Below are positions 16,092 to 24,129 of a DNA stretch of 64,000 nucleotides, one piece after another. The stretch comes from Actinobacteria bacterium OK074 (lineage in GTDB: Bacteria > Actinomycetota > Actinomycetes > Streptomycetales > Streptomycetaceae). The position numbers and the translations under genes were made by a program. The first letter of the stretch is position 1. Each line of letters opens with the position of its first letter. The notes under the pieces were generated by a model, which did not search any database, was not told the origin of the DNA, and worked only from the letters and a program-made list of their open reading frames with translations. The stretch covers positions 1-64,000 of the forward strand of contig LJCV01000155.1 of the NCBI GenBank assembly GCA_001298575.1, given 5' to 3'.

Positions 16092-16693
16092 GGGCGCACC
16101 TCCGCGGGCGAGAAGTCACGGGACGGCCGCTCGCCGTCGGCGAGGCCGAGCGCGGCGAGTTCGGGCGCGAGGGCGCGCAGCCGGGCCAGCGAACGGTGGG
16201 TGGTGGAGCGGACGGTGCCGACCGAGCAGCCCAGGATGCGGGCCACGTCGGCCTCCGGGAGGTCCTCGAAGGTGGGGGTCCCCCCGGTCGAGCGAAGCCG
16301 AGAGTGGGGGAGGAGGACCAGGACGGTGCGTTGCCGTGCGGTCAGCCGGGCCAGCGCGCCGCGCAGGACCAGGCGCAGTTCGGCGGCGGAGGTGGGGTCC
16401 GGGGGTGTGGGGTGCAACCCGCCGCCGGGTTCCGGTGGTTCGGCGACGGGCAGTTCGCGGCGCGGCCACTTCAGCCGCCAGCGGCTGACCTGCTGCCGGT
16501 ACAGGATCTGTCGTACGTACGCCTCGGGGTCCTCGATGCGGTGCCAGCGGCCCGCCGCCCTGACGAGCGTGTTCTGCAACAGGTCCTCGGCCGCGTACCG
16601 GTCGCCGCCGCTGAGCAGCACGGCCGTCCTCAGCAGCGCGGACGACCGGTTCTGCACGAACTCCCGGAAGCTGTCCTGCGCTTCGGCATCCAT
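16088..16693 (-). CDS. ECF sigma factor, SigE-like family, with in-frame insertion in region 4
   Basis: 201 aa from the ATG at 16693 (AAGG about six bases upstream). Region 2 is present (DRYAAEDLLQNTLVRAAGRW), and region 4 ends with VARILGCSVGTVRS. Between VLVL and FEDLPEAD, where relatives usually have about two residues (RY), there are 14 extra-looking residues (128-141). They are encoded by a palindromic GC-rich element at 16271-16312. The insert precedes the DNA-binding helices of region 4, so the factor may still work or be impaired. It is coupled to the downstream membrane gene. Confidence 0.83.
   Translation of the reverse strand: MDAEAQDSFREFVQNRSSALLRTAVLLSGGDRYAAEDLLQNTLVRAAGRWHRIEDPEAYVRQILYRQQVSRWRLKWPRRELPVAEPPEPGGGLHPTPPDPTSAAELRLVLRGALARLTARQRTVLVLLPHSRLRSTGGTPTFEDLPEADVARILGCSVGTVRSTTHRSLARLRALAPELAALGLADGERPSRDFSPAEVRP
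16271..16312. repeat. Short palindromic repeat inserted in frame in a sigma-factor gene
   Basis: 42 bp beginning GGTGGGGGTCCCCCCGG and ending GAGAGTGGGGGAG. G5 and C5-6 runs at its two ends flank a Ser/Arg-codon core. It resembles a repeat I recall as common in Streptomyces genomes, usually intergenic. Its length keeps the reading frame. Confidence 0.65.
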
Positions 16694-16859
16694 CGTCACC
16701 TTCTCTTTCCCCCGGGACGGGCCACGCACCCAGCCCCCTTGTACCCCTGATGACGGGTACGGGCCGGGCCCGCTATGCCAGTTGGCGGAAGAAATCCTCC
16801 GGGGTGCGCCGCCGCCGTCGTACGGGCCGTACGGGCTGTCGTCGTAGGTCCCACGGCAA

Positions 16860-16898
16860 AGCGCCCCGCCGACGGCCGTACACCGTCGACGAGGCGCT
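16860..16898 (-). terminator. Terminator after dapD
   Basis: AGCGCC and CGACGG on the left pair with CCGTCG and GGCGCT on the right, with an internal loop and a 7-nt apical loop. It lies 20 bp beyond the dapD stop. Confidence 0.5.
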
Positions 16899-16918
16899 CA
16901 ACTCACCTACGGGCTGCG

Positions 16919-17908
16919 TCAGTTGTGGCTGTGGAGGATCTCGTTCAGGCCGCCCCAGACCGCGTTGTTGGGGCGGGCCTCGACGGCGCCGGACACCGAG
17001 TTGCGGCGGAAGAGGATGTTCGAAGCGCCGCTCAGCTCACGGGCCTTGACGATCTGGCCGTCGGGCATGGTGATGCGGGTGCCCGCGGTGACGTACAGGC
17101 CCGCCTCGACCACGCACTCGTCGCCCAGCGCGATGCCGACGCCCGCCTCGGCGCCGATCAGGCAGCGCTCGCCGATGGAGATGATGACGCTCCCGCCGCC
17201 GGAGAGCGTGCCCATCGTGGAGGCGCCGCCGCCGATGTCCGAGCCGTCGCCGACGACCACGCCCGCGGAGATGCGGCCCTCGACCATCGACGTGCCCAGG
17301 GTGCCCGCGTTGAAGTTGACGAAGCCCTCGTGCATGACGGTGGTGCCCTCGGCGAGGTGCGCGCCGAGCCGGACACGGTCGGCGTCGGCGATGCGCACGC
17401 CCTTGGGGGCGACGTAGTCCGTCATCCGCGGGAACTTGTCGATCGAGGTCACGGCCAGGTGCAGGCCCTCGGCGCGGGCGTTGAGCCGTACGGTCTCGAC
17501 GGCGTCGACGGCGACCGGGCCCAGCGAGGTCCAGGCGACGTTGGCGAGGTGGCCGAACATGCCGTCGAGGCTCTGGCCGTGCGGCTTGACCAGGCGGTGC
17601 GAGAGCAGGTGCAGGCGCAGGTAGACGTCGTGCGCGTCGAGCGGCTTGTCGTCCAGGGAGGAGATGACCGTGCGGACCGCGACCACCTCGACGCCGCGGC
17701 GGGCGTCCGGGCCGATCGCCTTGGCGGCGCCCTCGCCGAGCAGTTCCACGGCACGCTCGGCGGACAGCCGTTCGGTTCCGGCCGGACCGGCCTCGGCGGC
17801 CAGTTCGGGGGCCGGGAACCAGGTGTCCAGAACCGTGCCGTCGGCGGCGATCGTGGCGAGGCCGGCGGCAACGGCGCCGGTGGTGCGGGGTGCGGTCGTG
17901 TCGGTCAT
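16919..17908 (-). CDS. dapD: 2,3,4,5-tetrahydropyridine-2,6-dicarboxylate N-succinyltransferase
   Basis: 329 aa, the length of the actinobacterial DapD group. An alpha/beta N-terminal domain precedes a left-handed beta-helix of hexapeptide repeats (about residues 180-290, for example [13 protein letters not shown]). The enzyme transfers succinyl from succinyl-CoA in the diaminopimelate/lysine pathway, supplying peptidoglycan and lysine. The ATG has no ribosome site; TAGGTT lies 6 nt upstream, so a leaderless transcript is likely. Confidence 0.93.
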   Translation of the reverse strand: MTDTTAPRTTGAVAAGLATIAADGTVLDTWFPAPELAAEAGPAGTERLSAERAVELLGEGAAKAIGPDARRGVEVVAVRTVISSLDDKPLDAHDVYLRLHLLSHRLVKPHGQSLDGMFGHLANVAWTSLGPVAVDAVETVRLNARAEGLHLAVTSIDKFPRMTDYVAPKGVRIADADRVRLGAHLAEGTTVMHEGFVNFNAGTLGTSMVEGRISAGVVVGDGSDIGGGASTMGTLSGGGSVIISIGERCLIGAEAGVGIALGDECVVEAGLYVTAGTRITMPDGQIVKARELSGASNILFRRNSVSGAVEARPNNAVWGGLNEILHSHN

Positions 17909-17986
17909 GGGGAAAACCTAACCGGCCGGGGCACATCAGGGCGAACTCGCGCGCGGGGCGTCTCGGGGAGCGGGCACTCCGGCGCA

Positions 17987-18036
17987 CGGACCAGTACGCG
18001 AACCGGCATGACGGACCAGTACGTGAACCAGCATGA
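17987..18036. repeat. 25-bp tandem duplication upstream of dapD
   Basis: 17987-18011 and 18012-18036 are two adjacent 25-bp units differing at two positions; the unit begins CGGACCAGTACG. It is noncoding and lies 80-130 bp upstream of the dapD start. Confidence 0.75.
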
Positions 18037-18134
18037 GCGCCCTGCCCCGTCGTAGACCCTTACCAGTGCGGGCCGATCCGGGGAAACCCCCAGGCACCCC
18101 CGAAGTACCCCTGAACTCCCCCGTACACGCCGAA

Positions 18135-18173
18135 ACGGGCGGCCCCCACACCCCCGTGGCGCGGGCCGCCCGT
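18135..18173 (-). terminator. Terminator after the ECF sigma / CU044_5270-type operon
   Basis: ACGGGCGGCC (18135-18144) pairs perfectly with 18164-18173. It lies just beyond the stop at 18187 and upstream of the dapD promoter. Confidence 0.6.
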
Positions 18174-18186
18174 CGTTCGGAGGGGC

Positions 18187-19176
18187 TCAGCCGGTTTGGC
18201 CGGCCTTCGTGACCACCGCCTTGGTGATCGTCGAGTTGCCGCCGACGGCCTTGGCCGTGGCGAGCGTGTCGCCCGTGACCATGCGCGTCCCGACCACGCG
18301 GTACGTCTGCGGGTCCAGCAGCCACTGGTCCCACATCCGCCCGTCGCTGCCCTGGGGACCGGGATCGGACGTCTCGTAGCTGACGGCGATCACCCGGCGC
18401 CCGGCGGCGTTCTCGACGAGGTGGTCGGTGACGGAGCCGCCCGGGAGGGTCGCCAGCGCCAGGTAGAGCCCGGCGAGTCCCTTCGACGGCAGCACGTCGG
18501 CGCCGAGCAGGACGCTGATCTCGCGGTACGCCCGCTGCGTCTTCGTCTCGCCCTTGATGTCCCCGATGGCGTGCGCGGCGCGGATCGCCGCGAGCGTCCT
18601 GTCGCCGTCGGCCGGCAGCGTCGCCACGAAGCGGTACAGCTCGCGCGGCGAACGGTCGTCGCCCTCGCCGCCGTTCTCCAAGTGCATCGGGGTGACCTGG
18701 AGTTGCTTCTGCATCGGCATGCGGTCGGCCATGGCGCTGCCGTCGTAGCGGATCCAGCTCTCGCTGACGTACAGCTTCCGCGTCGCGCTGTCCTTGCGGG
18801 CGTCCTCGCTCTCCTGGACGCTCTTCGTGTAGATCCACTGCTTGGCCGTCGGCACGGTGTCGCCCGGTTCGGCCGCCACCACGCGCGCCGCCCGTTCGAG
18901 GAGCTGCGCCGCGCTCAGGCCCCGCAGGTCGACCGGCGCCGCGGGTTCCACTTTCCGTCCGGTGTGCCCGCCGACCAGCACCGACACCGTGACGGCCACC
19001 GCGGTGACCGCGGCCGCCACCGCCACGAGGACCAGTCGCCGCCGGGTCCTTCCGGTACGGCGGCGCTGTTCGGTCCCGGCCGCCGCGAGCAGCAGCGCAC
19101 GGCCCGGCGCGAGCCGTCCGCGGTCCGGGAGGGGCACGGTGGCGCGCAGTTCGCGCAGCCTCGTCATCTCGTCCAT
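18187..19176 (-). CDS. CU044_5270-type membrane protein linked to an ECF sigma factor
   Basis: 329 aa. It has a cytosolic N-terminus of about 47 residues, one membrane helix (about 48-68), and a secreted domain with IYTKSVQE and RVIAVSYET that resembles the CU044_5270 family (name from memory, function unknown). The ATG at 19176 is 3 bp after the sigma stop; a GTG at 19182 overlapping that stop is also possible (GGAGG serves both). The arrangement suggests a sensor or anti-sigma role. Confidence 0.78.
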   Translation of the reverse strand: MDEMTRLRELRATVPLPDRGRLAPGRALLLAAAGTEQRRRTGRTRRRLVLVAVAAAVTAVAVTVSVLVGGHTGRKVEPAAPVDLRGLSAAQLLERAARVVAAEPGDTVPTAKQWIYTKSVQESEDARKDSATRKLYVSESWIRYDGSAMADRMPMQKQLQVTPMHLENGGEGDDRSPRELYRFVATLPADGDRTLAAIRAAHAIGDIKGETKTQRAYREISVLLGADVLPSKGLAGLYLALATLPGGSVTDHLVENAAGRRVIAVSYETSDPGPQGSDGRMWDQWLLDPQTYRVVGTRMVTGDTLATAKAVGGNSTITKAVVTKAGQTG

Positions 19177-19178
19177 GG

Positions 19179-19820
19179 TCACGCCACCTCCGCCGGGTCG
19201 GTCACGAATGCGGGGTCCGCGCCCAGTGCCGTACGTACCTTGCGCCGCGCCCGGTTGAGCCGCGAACGGACCGTGCCGAGCGGGATGTCGAGCGCCTCGG
19301 CGACCTCCTGGTAGCTGAGGTCGGCCCAGGCGACCAGCAGCAGCACGTGCCGGTCGCCGGGCGGCAGCGCGGCGAGGGCACCGGCCAGCGGTCCCTGCGC
19401 GGCGATACGGCTGTCGGTGTCCTCGACCCAGGTCTCGCTCCACGACTCGGCGACCGGGTCGTGCCCGCCGCGGGCCAGCGCCCTGAGCGCGCGCACCTCG
19501 GAACGGCGCTGTTTGCCGATGAGGTTGCCCGCGATGCCGTACAGCCAGGGGCGCGCGTTGGGGCGGGCGAGGTCGTAGCGGGAGCGGATGCGGAAGGCGA
19601 TGAGGAAGGTCTCGGCGGTGAGGTCGTCGGCCACGTCGGGGCCGAGGCGGCGGGTCGCGTAGCGGTGGATGTCGGCCGCGTACCGGTCGTAGAGGCGGGC
19701 GAACAGCTCCGGTTGCTCCAGCGACTGGGCGACGACCTGGGAGTCGTCCTCCCCGCCCGGCTCCTCCGTTCCCTCCGTTGCGGCCGTCTCGTCCGCCGCG
19801 GGTGGCGGTGGTTCGCTCAC
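19179..19820 (-). CDS. ECF-type RNA polymerase sigma factor
   Basis: 213 aa. An acidic N-terminal tail (about 35 residues) precedes region 2 (LFARLYDRYAADIHRYATRR, then DLTAETFLIAF) and region 4 (YQEVAEALDIPLGTVRSRLNRARR). It directs RNA polymerase to a small regulon. The GTG start has GGGGGAG five bases upstream. It is the first gene of a two-gene operon with the single-pass membrane protein. Confidence 0.9.
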   Translation of the reverse strand: MSEPPPPAADETAATEGTEEPGGEDDSQVVAQSLEQPELFARLYDRYAADIHRYATRRLGPDVADDLTAETFLIAFRIRSRYDLARPNARPWLYGIAGNLIGKQRRSEVRALRALARGGHDPVAESWSETWVEDTDSRIAAQGPLAGALAALPPGDRHVLLLVAWADLSYQEVAEALDIPLGTVRSRLNRARRKVRTALGADPAFVTDPAEVA

Positions 19821-19955
19821 GTGTGCTCCCCCGAATCGTTGCCCAGGCCGTGCCCGAGTGGTCTGTCACCTCCTTGTTCTCCGCGGGGCGGTCAAAGGTT
19901 CACGGTTCGGCGAGAAAAATTCGGAAGTCCGTGCGCCCGGCGCGGGTTGGGGAGG

Positions 19956-20276
19956 TCAGTGCGCGCCGCCAAGGTTGAGTACCACCACTCCGCCGACGAT
20001 CAGCGCCATCCCGGCGAGCTTCGCGGCGGTCATCCCCTCCCCGAAGGCGACCAGTCCGATGATGGCGATGGCCGCGGTGCCGGCCCCGGACCAGATCGCG
20101 TACGCGGTACCGATCTCCACGGTCTTCAGGGTCCGCGAGAGCAGCACGAAGGAGACGAGATAGCCGACGAGGGTCACCACGGTCGGCCACAGCCGGCTGA
20201 AGCCCTCGCTGTACTTCATGGCGGACGTGGCCGCGACCTCGGCGGCGATGGCTCCGGCGAGCAGTACGTATCCCAT
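19956..20276 (-). CDS. Small multidrug resistance (SMR) family efflux protein
   Basis: 106 aa with four membrane helices filling the chain. The essential membrane Glu is E13 (AIAAEVAATS), and the loop YAIWSGAGTA carries the conserved Trp. SMR proteins are dimeric proton antiporters for cationic drugs or guanidinium; EmrE-like and Gdx-like types cannot be separated by eye. The ATG at 20276 was preferred over an earlier GTG because it begins the first helix as in relatives. Confidence 0.88.
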   Translation of the reverse strand: MGYVLLAGAIAAEVAATSAMKYSEGFSRLWPTVVTLVGYLVSFVLLSRTLKTVEIGTAYAIWSGAGTAAIAIIGLVAFGEGMTAAKLAGMALIVGGVVVLNLGGAH

Positions 20277-20428
20277 GGGCGCGAGTGTGGTCGGCCGGGC
20301 CGGCAACCGCCAACCCGGTTGGCCGGCGGCCCCGTCCCGGTGTTGCTCAGCCGGACGTGGGGCGCCGTCGCCCTCTTGCTCAACTCGGCGCGTAGTACCG
20401 CGTGTTACCCGGGGTTACCTTGCGGCTC

Positions 20429-22372
20429 ATGAGCAATGGAGCCGTTTCCCACCACCGTTGGCGCTGGGCCCGCCTGACCTGCGCCGGCGCGCTCGCCCTC
20501 GGCGCGCTGAGCGTCGCGCCCGCCGCACCCGTGGCCGCCACCACGGGCGGCACCGACCGCACCGAGACCCCGGTGGCCTCCACCTCGCCGGTCACCGGGG
20601 TCGTCGAGACCGAGGTCTCGCTGCGCATCCCGCTGCCCGCCTCGGCCGGTCCGCACCCGGCGGCCTGCGACCGGCTGTCGTACCTGCGCTACCGGTCCGC
20701 GTCCGGCCCGGACGACTCCGCCGACGCGGACCGGATCCTGGTGGCCCAGCCCGGCATCCTGGAGGGCGCGGGCGCCTTCGACAGCGTGGCGCGCGACACC
20801 GTGACGGCGGCGGCCACGCAAGGGCGGCACATCGAGTTCTGGGCGCTGGACCGCAGGTCCAACTGCCTGGAGGACCACACCGGGACCGCGTCCGGGGACG
20901 TGGCGAAGGCCGTCGGCTACTACTACGGCGGCGAACGGGTCCAGGGCCGCACCTTCGGCGGCTTCCTGACGAGCGACCGGACGGGCTGGCTCGCGAACGT
21001 CGGCCTCGAACAGACCGTCCGCGACGAGTACGACCTGCTGACCGCGGAGCTGCCCGACCAACAGCTGCGCAAGCGGAAGGTGTTGTGCGGCGGGCACTCG
21101 CTGGGCGGGGTCATCACGGGCGCCTTCGCGACCTGGGACTTCGACGGCGACCCGGCGACGACCGCGGACGCGGGATTCAACCAGTGCGCCGGGTACTTCG
21201 CCCTGGACACGACGATCTCGACCTCACTGGACGACCTGAACGGGACGTCGGGGAGCGGGAGTTCGGGCAACTCGGCGGCCGGGAGCGGTAGTTCGGTCAA
21301 CTCGGCCTCGGGAGGCGGGAGTTCGGCCAACTGGGCTTCCGGTACCAGCAGTGCGGTCAACTCGGCTTCCGGCACCAGCAGTTCGGTCACCTCACCCACT
21401 GTCAGCGAGAGTTCGAACGTGCTCACCAACGGGACGCTGCTCCCGAAGGGCACCGTCCCGGACGTCGGCATCGGCTACGACGCCGTACTGGCCGCACTGC
21501 GCACCGGACTCCTGCCCCGCTTCCTCGCCCTGCCCGTGGTGCTCAACCCCGAGACGATGAACCTGCTCGCGCTCGGCGGTCTGGCCGCGCGCAACGCGCC
21601 CGACGCGCAGTCGGAGCTGCTCAGCACCGTCCCGAACAACCTCAACATCGAGGCGACCGGCCGCACTCTCTTCTCCAAGGACGCGGGCACGTTCGCCTCC
21701 GGCAGCCCCTCGATCCGCGACTTCAGACTGACCAACGCGGCGGTCCTCGGCGCGTTCATGGACGACAACTCGGCCCCGCTGGCGTTCCTCCAGACCAGCG
21801 TGGGGTTCTTCGACAGCCCCGACGGCGGACGGATCGTCGACAAGAACTTCCCCGTCTCCAACGACATCCAGGGCCAACCCGCGCTGTTCGGCACCCAGTT
21901 GAAGGCGATACCGGACCAGCCCGACGGCCCCCTGTACACCTGGCGCGACTACGACCGGGTGGGGGCGGCGGACGATCCCGGCTACCGCTCGGCGAACGGC
22001 GAGCCGTTCACGTCCGCGGGTGAAGAGGTCTCGGACATCGGGGAGTTGGCGCGCAGCCTGAGCGAACAGCCGCTGGACTTCACGGAACAGTACTTCCCGA
22101 CGCGGCTGGTGACCGACATCGAGCTGGTGGACGAGCCGCAGCTCGCGGGCAGGCTGGTGCACCCGGAGGGCCTGACCGCGAACCCGACGATCACGTTCAT
22201 CGCGGGGGACGGCATCCTCTCGGGCCACGTTCCGCAGGACAAGAACCCGGTGGTGGTGCCCGGTTACCAGCACCTGGACGTGCTGACGGCGGCGCCGAAG
22301 CAGAACGGCGGCGGCCAGGAGCAAGTATCCGTACGCCTGGCGGAGTTCGCGGCGAAACCCGCGGACTCCTGA
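20429..22372 (+). CDS. Secreted GHSLG-type serine hydrolase (alpha/beta-hydrolase-like)
   Basis: 647 aa with a signal peptide (basic HHRWRW start, hydrophobic core, cleavage near VAA). CGGHSLGG places the likely nucleophile at S224. Just after the first hydrolase part, residues about 272-330 form a Ser/Gly/Asn-rich low-complexity stretch coded by about 30-bp repeats. C-terminal PGYQHLDVL may supply the catalytic His. It looks like an extracellular esterase or lipase; substrate unknown. The ATG has TACCTT 7 nt upstream and no ribosome site, so it is probably leaderless. Confidence 0.75.
   Translation: MSNGAVSHHRWRWARLTCAGALALGALSVAPAAPVAATTGGTDRTETPVASTSPVTGVVETEVSLRIPLPASAGPHPAACDRLSYLRYRSASGPDDSADADRILVAQPGILEGAGAFDSVARDTVTAAATQGRHIEFWALDRRSNCLEDHTGTASGDVAKAVGYYYGGERVQGRTFGGFLTSDRTGWLANVGLEQTVRDEYDLLTAELPDQQLRKRKVLCGGHSLGGVITGAFATWDFDGDPATTADAGFNQCAGYFALDTTISTSLDDLNGTSGSGSSGNSAAGSGSSVNSASGGGSSANWASGTSSAVNSASGTSSSVTSPTVSESSNVLTNGTLLPKGTVPDVGIGYDAVLAALRTGLLPRFLALPVVLNPETMNLLALGGLAARNAPDAQSELLSTVPNNLNIEATGRTLFSKDAGTFASGSPSIRDFRLTNAAVLGAFMDDNSAPLAFLQTSVGFFDSPDGGRIVDKNFPVSNDIQGQPALFGTQLKAIPDQPDGPLYTWRDYDRVGAADDPGYRSANGEPFTSAGEEVSDIGELARSLSEQPLDFTEQYFPTRLVTDIELVDEPQLAGRLVHPEGLTANPTITFIAGDGILSGHVPQDKNPVVVPGYQHLDVLTAAPKQNGGGQEQVSVRLAEFAAKPADS
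21244..21395. repeat. 30-bp degenerate tandem repeat within the hydrolase gene
   Basis: About five units of about 30 bp (each with AGTTCGG or AGTGCGG followed by CAACTCGG or similar) encode a repeated G-S-S-x-N-S-A-S pattern. It is in frame and probably forms a flexible linker. Confidence 0.65.
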
Positions 22373-22438
22373 ACCCGGGCAGTTCCCGAGAAACCGACGG
22401 GAATCGCCTCTTCGGTCCCAACAGGCGTGCCCACCGGG

Positions 22439-22462
22439 GTGGTTGAAGCTTCTTTCAACCAC
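22439..22462 (+). terminator. Hairpin after the hydrolase gene
   Basis: GTGGTTGAA and TTCAACCAC form a perfect 9-bp stem with a 6-nt loop, 66 bp after the stop. It is probably a terminator, but an operator for the next gene is possible. Confidence 0.5.
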
Positions 22463-22563
22463 CTCGAAGGGCTGCTCAGGAGCACCGTCGTCCACTACTG
22501 TTGCACCGGTCATCCACCGGAACTTCACGGCGACCACCGTGCCGCGCGCATGACCCCCGAACT

Positions 22564-22638
22564 CGAAGTCCCCGCACATCGAAGTCCTGCACATCGAATT
22601 CCCGTACCGCGAAGTCCCGCACATCGAAGTCCCCACAC
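22564..22638. repeat. 15-bp tandem repeat upstream of the AbfB-domain gene
   Basis: Five near-identical units of 15-16 bp, consensus CGAAGTCCCGCACAT; the third is the most diverged. They end about 80 bp before the ATG at 22720, so they lie in the promoter or leader. Confidence 0.7.
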
Positions 22639-22719
22639 CCCCTGCCCCTCTCCCGCCTCTTGTGCCGCCCCGGCACGATGAATCCGCGTCCGCTCCCGGC
22701 GGCGCCGAGGGAACCGCGC

Positions 22720-23670
22720 ATGTCTGAGATGAACCCCGGACCCGATCCGGAGCCGACCCCCTCCTACCTGCCCGTGCACGTGCCACGGCCGCCGCAGGTG
22801 TGGGAGACCGGCGAAGACCTGGACCAGGGCCGGGTGCCCGGCACCCGGCGGCTGTATCTGGCCGGAGTGCTCGTACTGGCCACGGTGATCACCTGTGCGA
22901 CCGCGATAGCCCTGATAGACAAGAGTTCCGACAAACCGTCACACGCCGAGGCGAAGGAACCCGACCCCGTCGCGGACGCCACCGAGGGCCCCGGACTGCT
23001 CTCCTTCCCCTCCCCGATCAACAGCACGGGCGCCCAGCCGGACGGCAAGAGCGGCCTGGCATCGCCGGAGACGAGCGGCAAGGCCACGTCCGACGACACC
23101 GGAACGGACGCCGGCGCCAACCCCACCAAGTCGACGTCCACCAAGGGCAGTTCGTCCGGCACAAAGGGATCGAAGGGCTCGGCGGGGTCAACCGGCTCAA
23201 CGGGTTCAACAGGTTCCAAGGGCTCGACCGGCTCCAAGTCCTCCGCCTGGAAGTCCCTCCGCTCGGTCAACTACCCCGACCGCTACTGGCACGTCAGCGG
23301 CGGTGTGGTGAAACTCGACCCGGTCGGCTCGCACAGCTCGGAGGCGACCCGGCAGGGCGCCACCTTCAAGGTGGTCAAGGGCCTGGCCAAGTCGTCCTGT
23401 TACTCCTTCGCCACCGCGGACGGCACCTACCTCCGCCACCAGAACTTCGTCCTGCGCTCCGAACGCAACGACGGCTCCGCCCTGTTCAAGCAGGACGCCA
23501 CGTTCTGCCCCCGCGCCTCCACCGTCGACGGCGCGATCAGCCTGGAGTCGGTCAACTACCCGGGCTACTTCCTCCGCCACCGCGACTTCCGCCTGGAACT
23601 GGACAAGTTCCAGTACTCCTCCCTCTACTTCCAGGACTCGGCCTTCCGCCTGGTGAACGGCCTGGCCTGA
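22720..23670 (+). CDS. Membrane-anchored AbfB (arabinose-binding) domain protein
   Basis: 316 aa from the ATG at 22720 with GAGGG about eight bases upstream; an ATG at 22678 lacks a site. Layout: Pro-rich cytosolic N-terminus, one membrane helix (about 45-67), a Ser/Gly/Thr/Lys-rich linker (about 120-190), then an AbfB beta-trefoil domain with repeats of SVNYPD/SVNYPG, YLRHQNF and FLRHRDF. AbfB modules bind arabinofuranose side chains. No catalytic domain is fused, so it may hold cell-surface arabinan or act as a sensor. Confidence 0.83.
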   Translation: MSEMNPGPDPEPTPSYLPVHVPRPPQVWETGEDLDQGRVPGTRRLYLAGVLVLATVITCATAIALIDKSSDKPSHAEAKEPDPVADATEGPGLLSFPSPINSTGAQPDGKSGLASPETSGKATSDDTGTDAGANPTKSTSTKGSSSGTKGSKGSAGSTGSTGSTGSKGSTGSKSSAWKSLRSVNYPDRYWHVSGGVVKLDPVGSHSSEATRQGATFKVVKGLAKSSCYSFATADGTYLRHQNFVLRSERNDGSALFKQDATFCPRASTVDGAISLESVNYPGYFLRHRDFRLELDKFQYSSLYFQDSAFRLVNGLA

Positions 23671-23722
23671 ACGCACAATCCCAGGACGCACAGGGCCAGG
23701 ACGCACAAGACGAGGACACAGC

Positions 23723-23755
23723 GAAGCGGCGGCACCCACCGGGTACCGCCGCTTC
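23723..23755. terminator. Bidirectional terminator between the AbfB-domain gene and the suf operon
   Basis: GAAGCGGCGGCACC (23723-23736) pairs with 23742-23755 with one mismatch and a 5-nt loop. It lies between two convergent gene ends. Confidence 0.7.
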
Positions 23756-23790
23756 ACCAGCTACCGCAACCACAGCAATCACTGTGACTC

Positions 23791-24129
23791 TCAGACGTTG
23801 AACCCCAACGCCCGCAACTGCTCCCGCCCATCGTCCGTGATCTTGTCCGGACCCCACGGCGGCATCCACACCCAGTTGATGCGCAGTTCGTTGACGAGGC
23901 CGTCCGTGGCGGACTTGGCCTGGTCCTCGATGACGTCGGTCAGCGGGCAGGCCGCCGAGGTCAGGGTCATGTCGATCGTCGCGATGTTCGCGTCGTCGAT
24001 GTGAATGCCGTAGATCAGGCCGAGGTTGACGACGTCGATGCCCAACTCGGGGTCGACGACGTCGTACAGCGCCTCGCGGAGTTCGTCCTCCGAGGCGGGT
24101 TTGGTCTCGATGGTCTCGGTGTCGCTCAT
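23791..24129 (-). CDS. Metal-sulfur cluster biosynthetic protein (MIP18/PaaD/SufT type)
   Basis: 112 aa. DPELGIDVVNLGLIYG and the conserved Cys in LTSAACPLTD are typical of the MIP18/DUF59 family that helps mature Fe-S proteins. The ATG overlaps the sufU stop as ATGA, making it the last gene of the suf operon. SufT is the likely equivalent name. Confidence 0.9.
   Translation of the reverse strand: MSDTETIETKPASEDELREALYDVVDPELGIDVVNLGLIYGIHIDDANIATIDMTLTSAACPLTDVIEDQAKSATDGLVNELRINWVWMPPWGPDKITDDGREQLRALGFNV

Larger units (their letters stand above)
22373..22719. other. 347-bp intergenic region with hairpin and tandem repeats
   Basis: It lies between the hydrolase and the AbfB-domain gene. 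It holds a perfect hairpin at 22439-22462 and a five-unit 15-bp tandem repeat at 22564-22638. Open frames across it are translated repeats and were not accepted as a gene. Confidence 0.6.

Noticed and set aside
22564..22638. CRISPR-like array
   Set aside because: The 15-bp units are directly adjacent with no spacers, and no cas genes are nearby.
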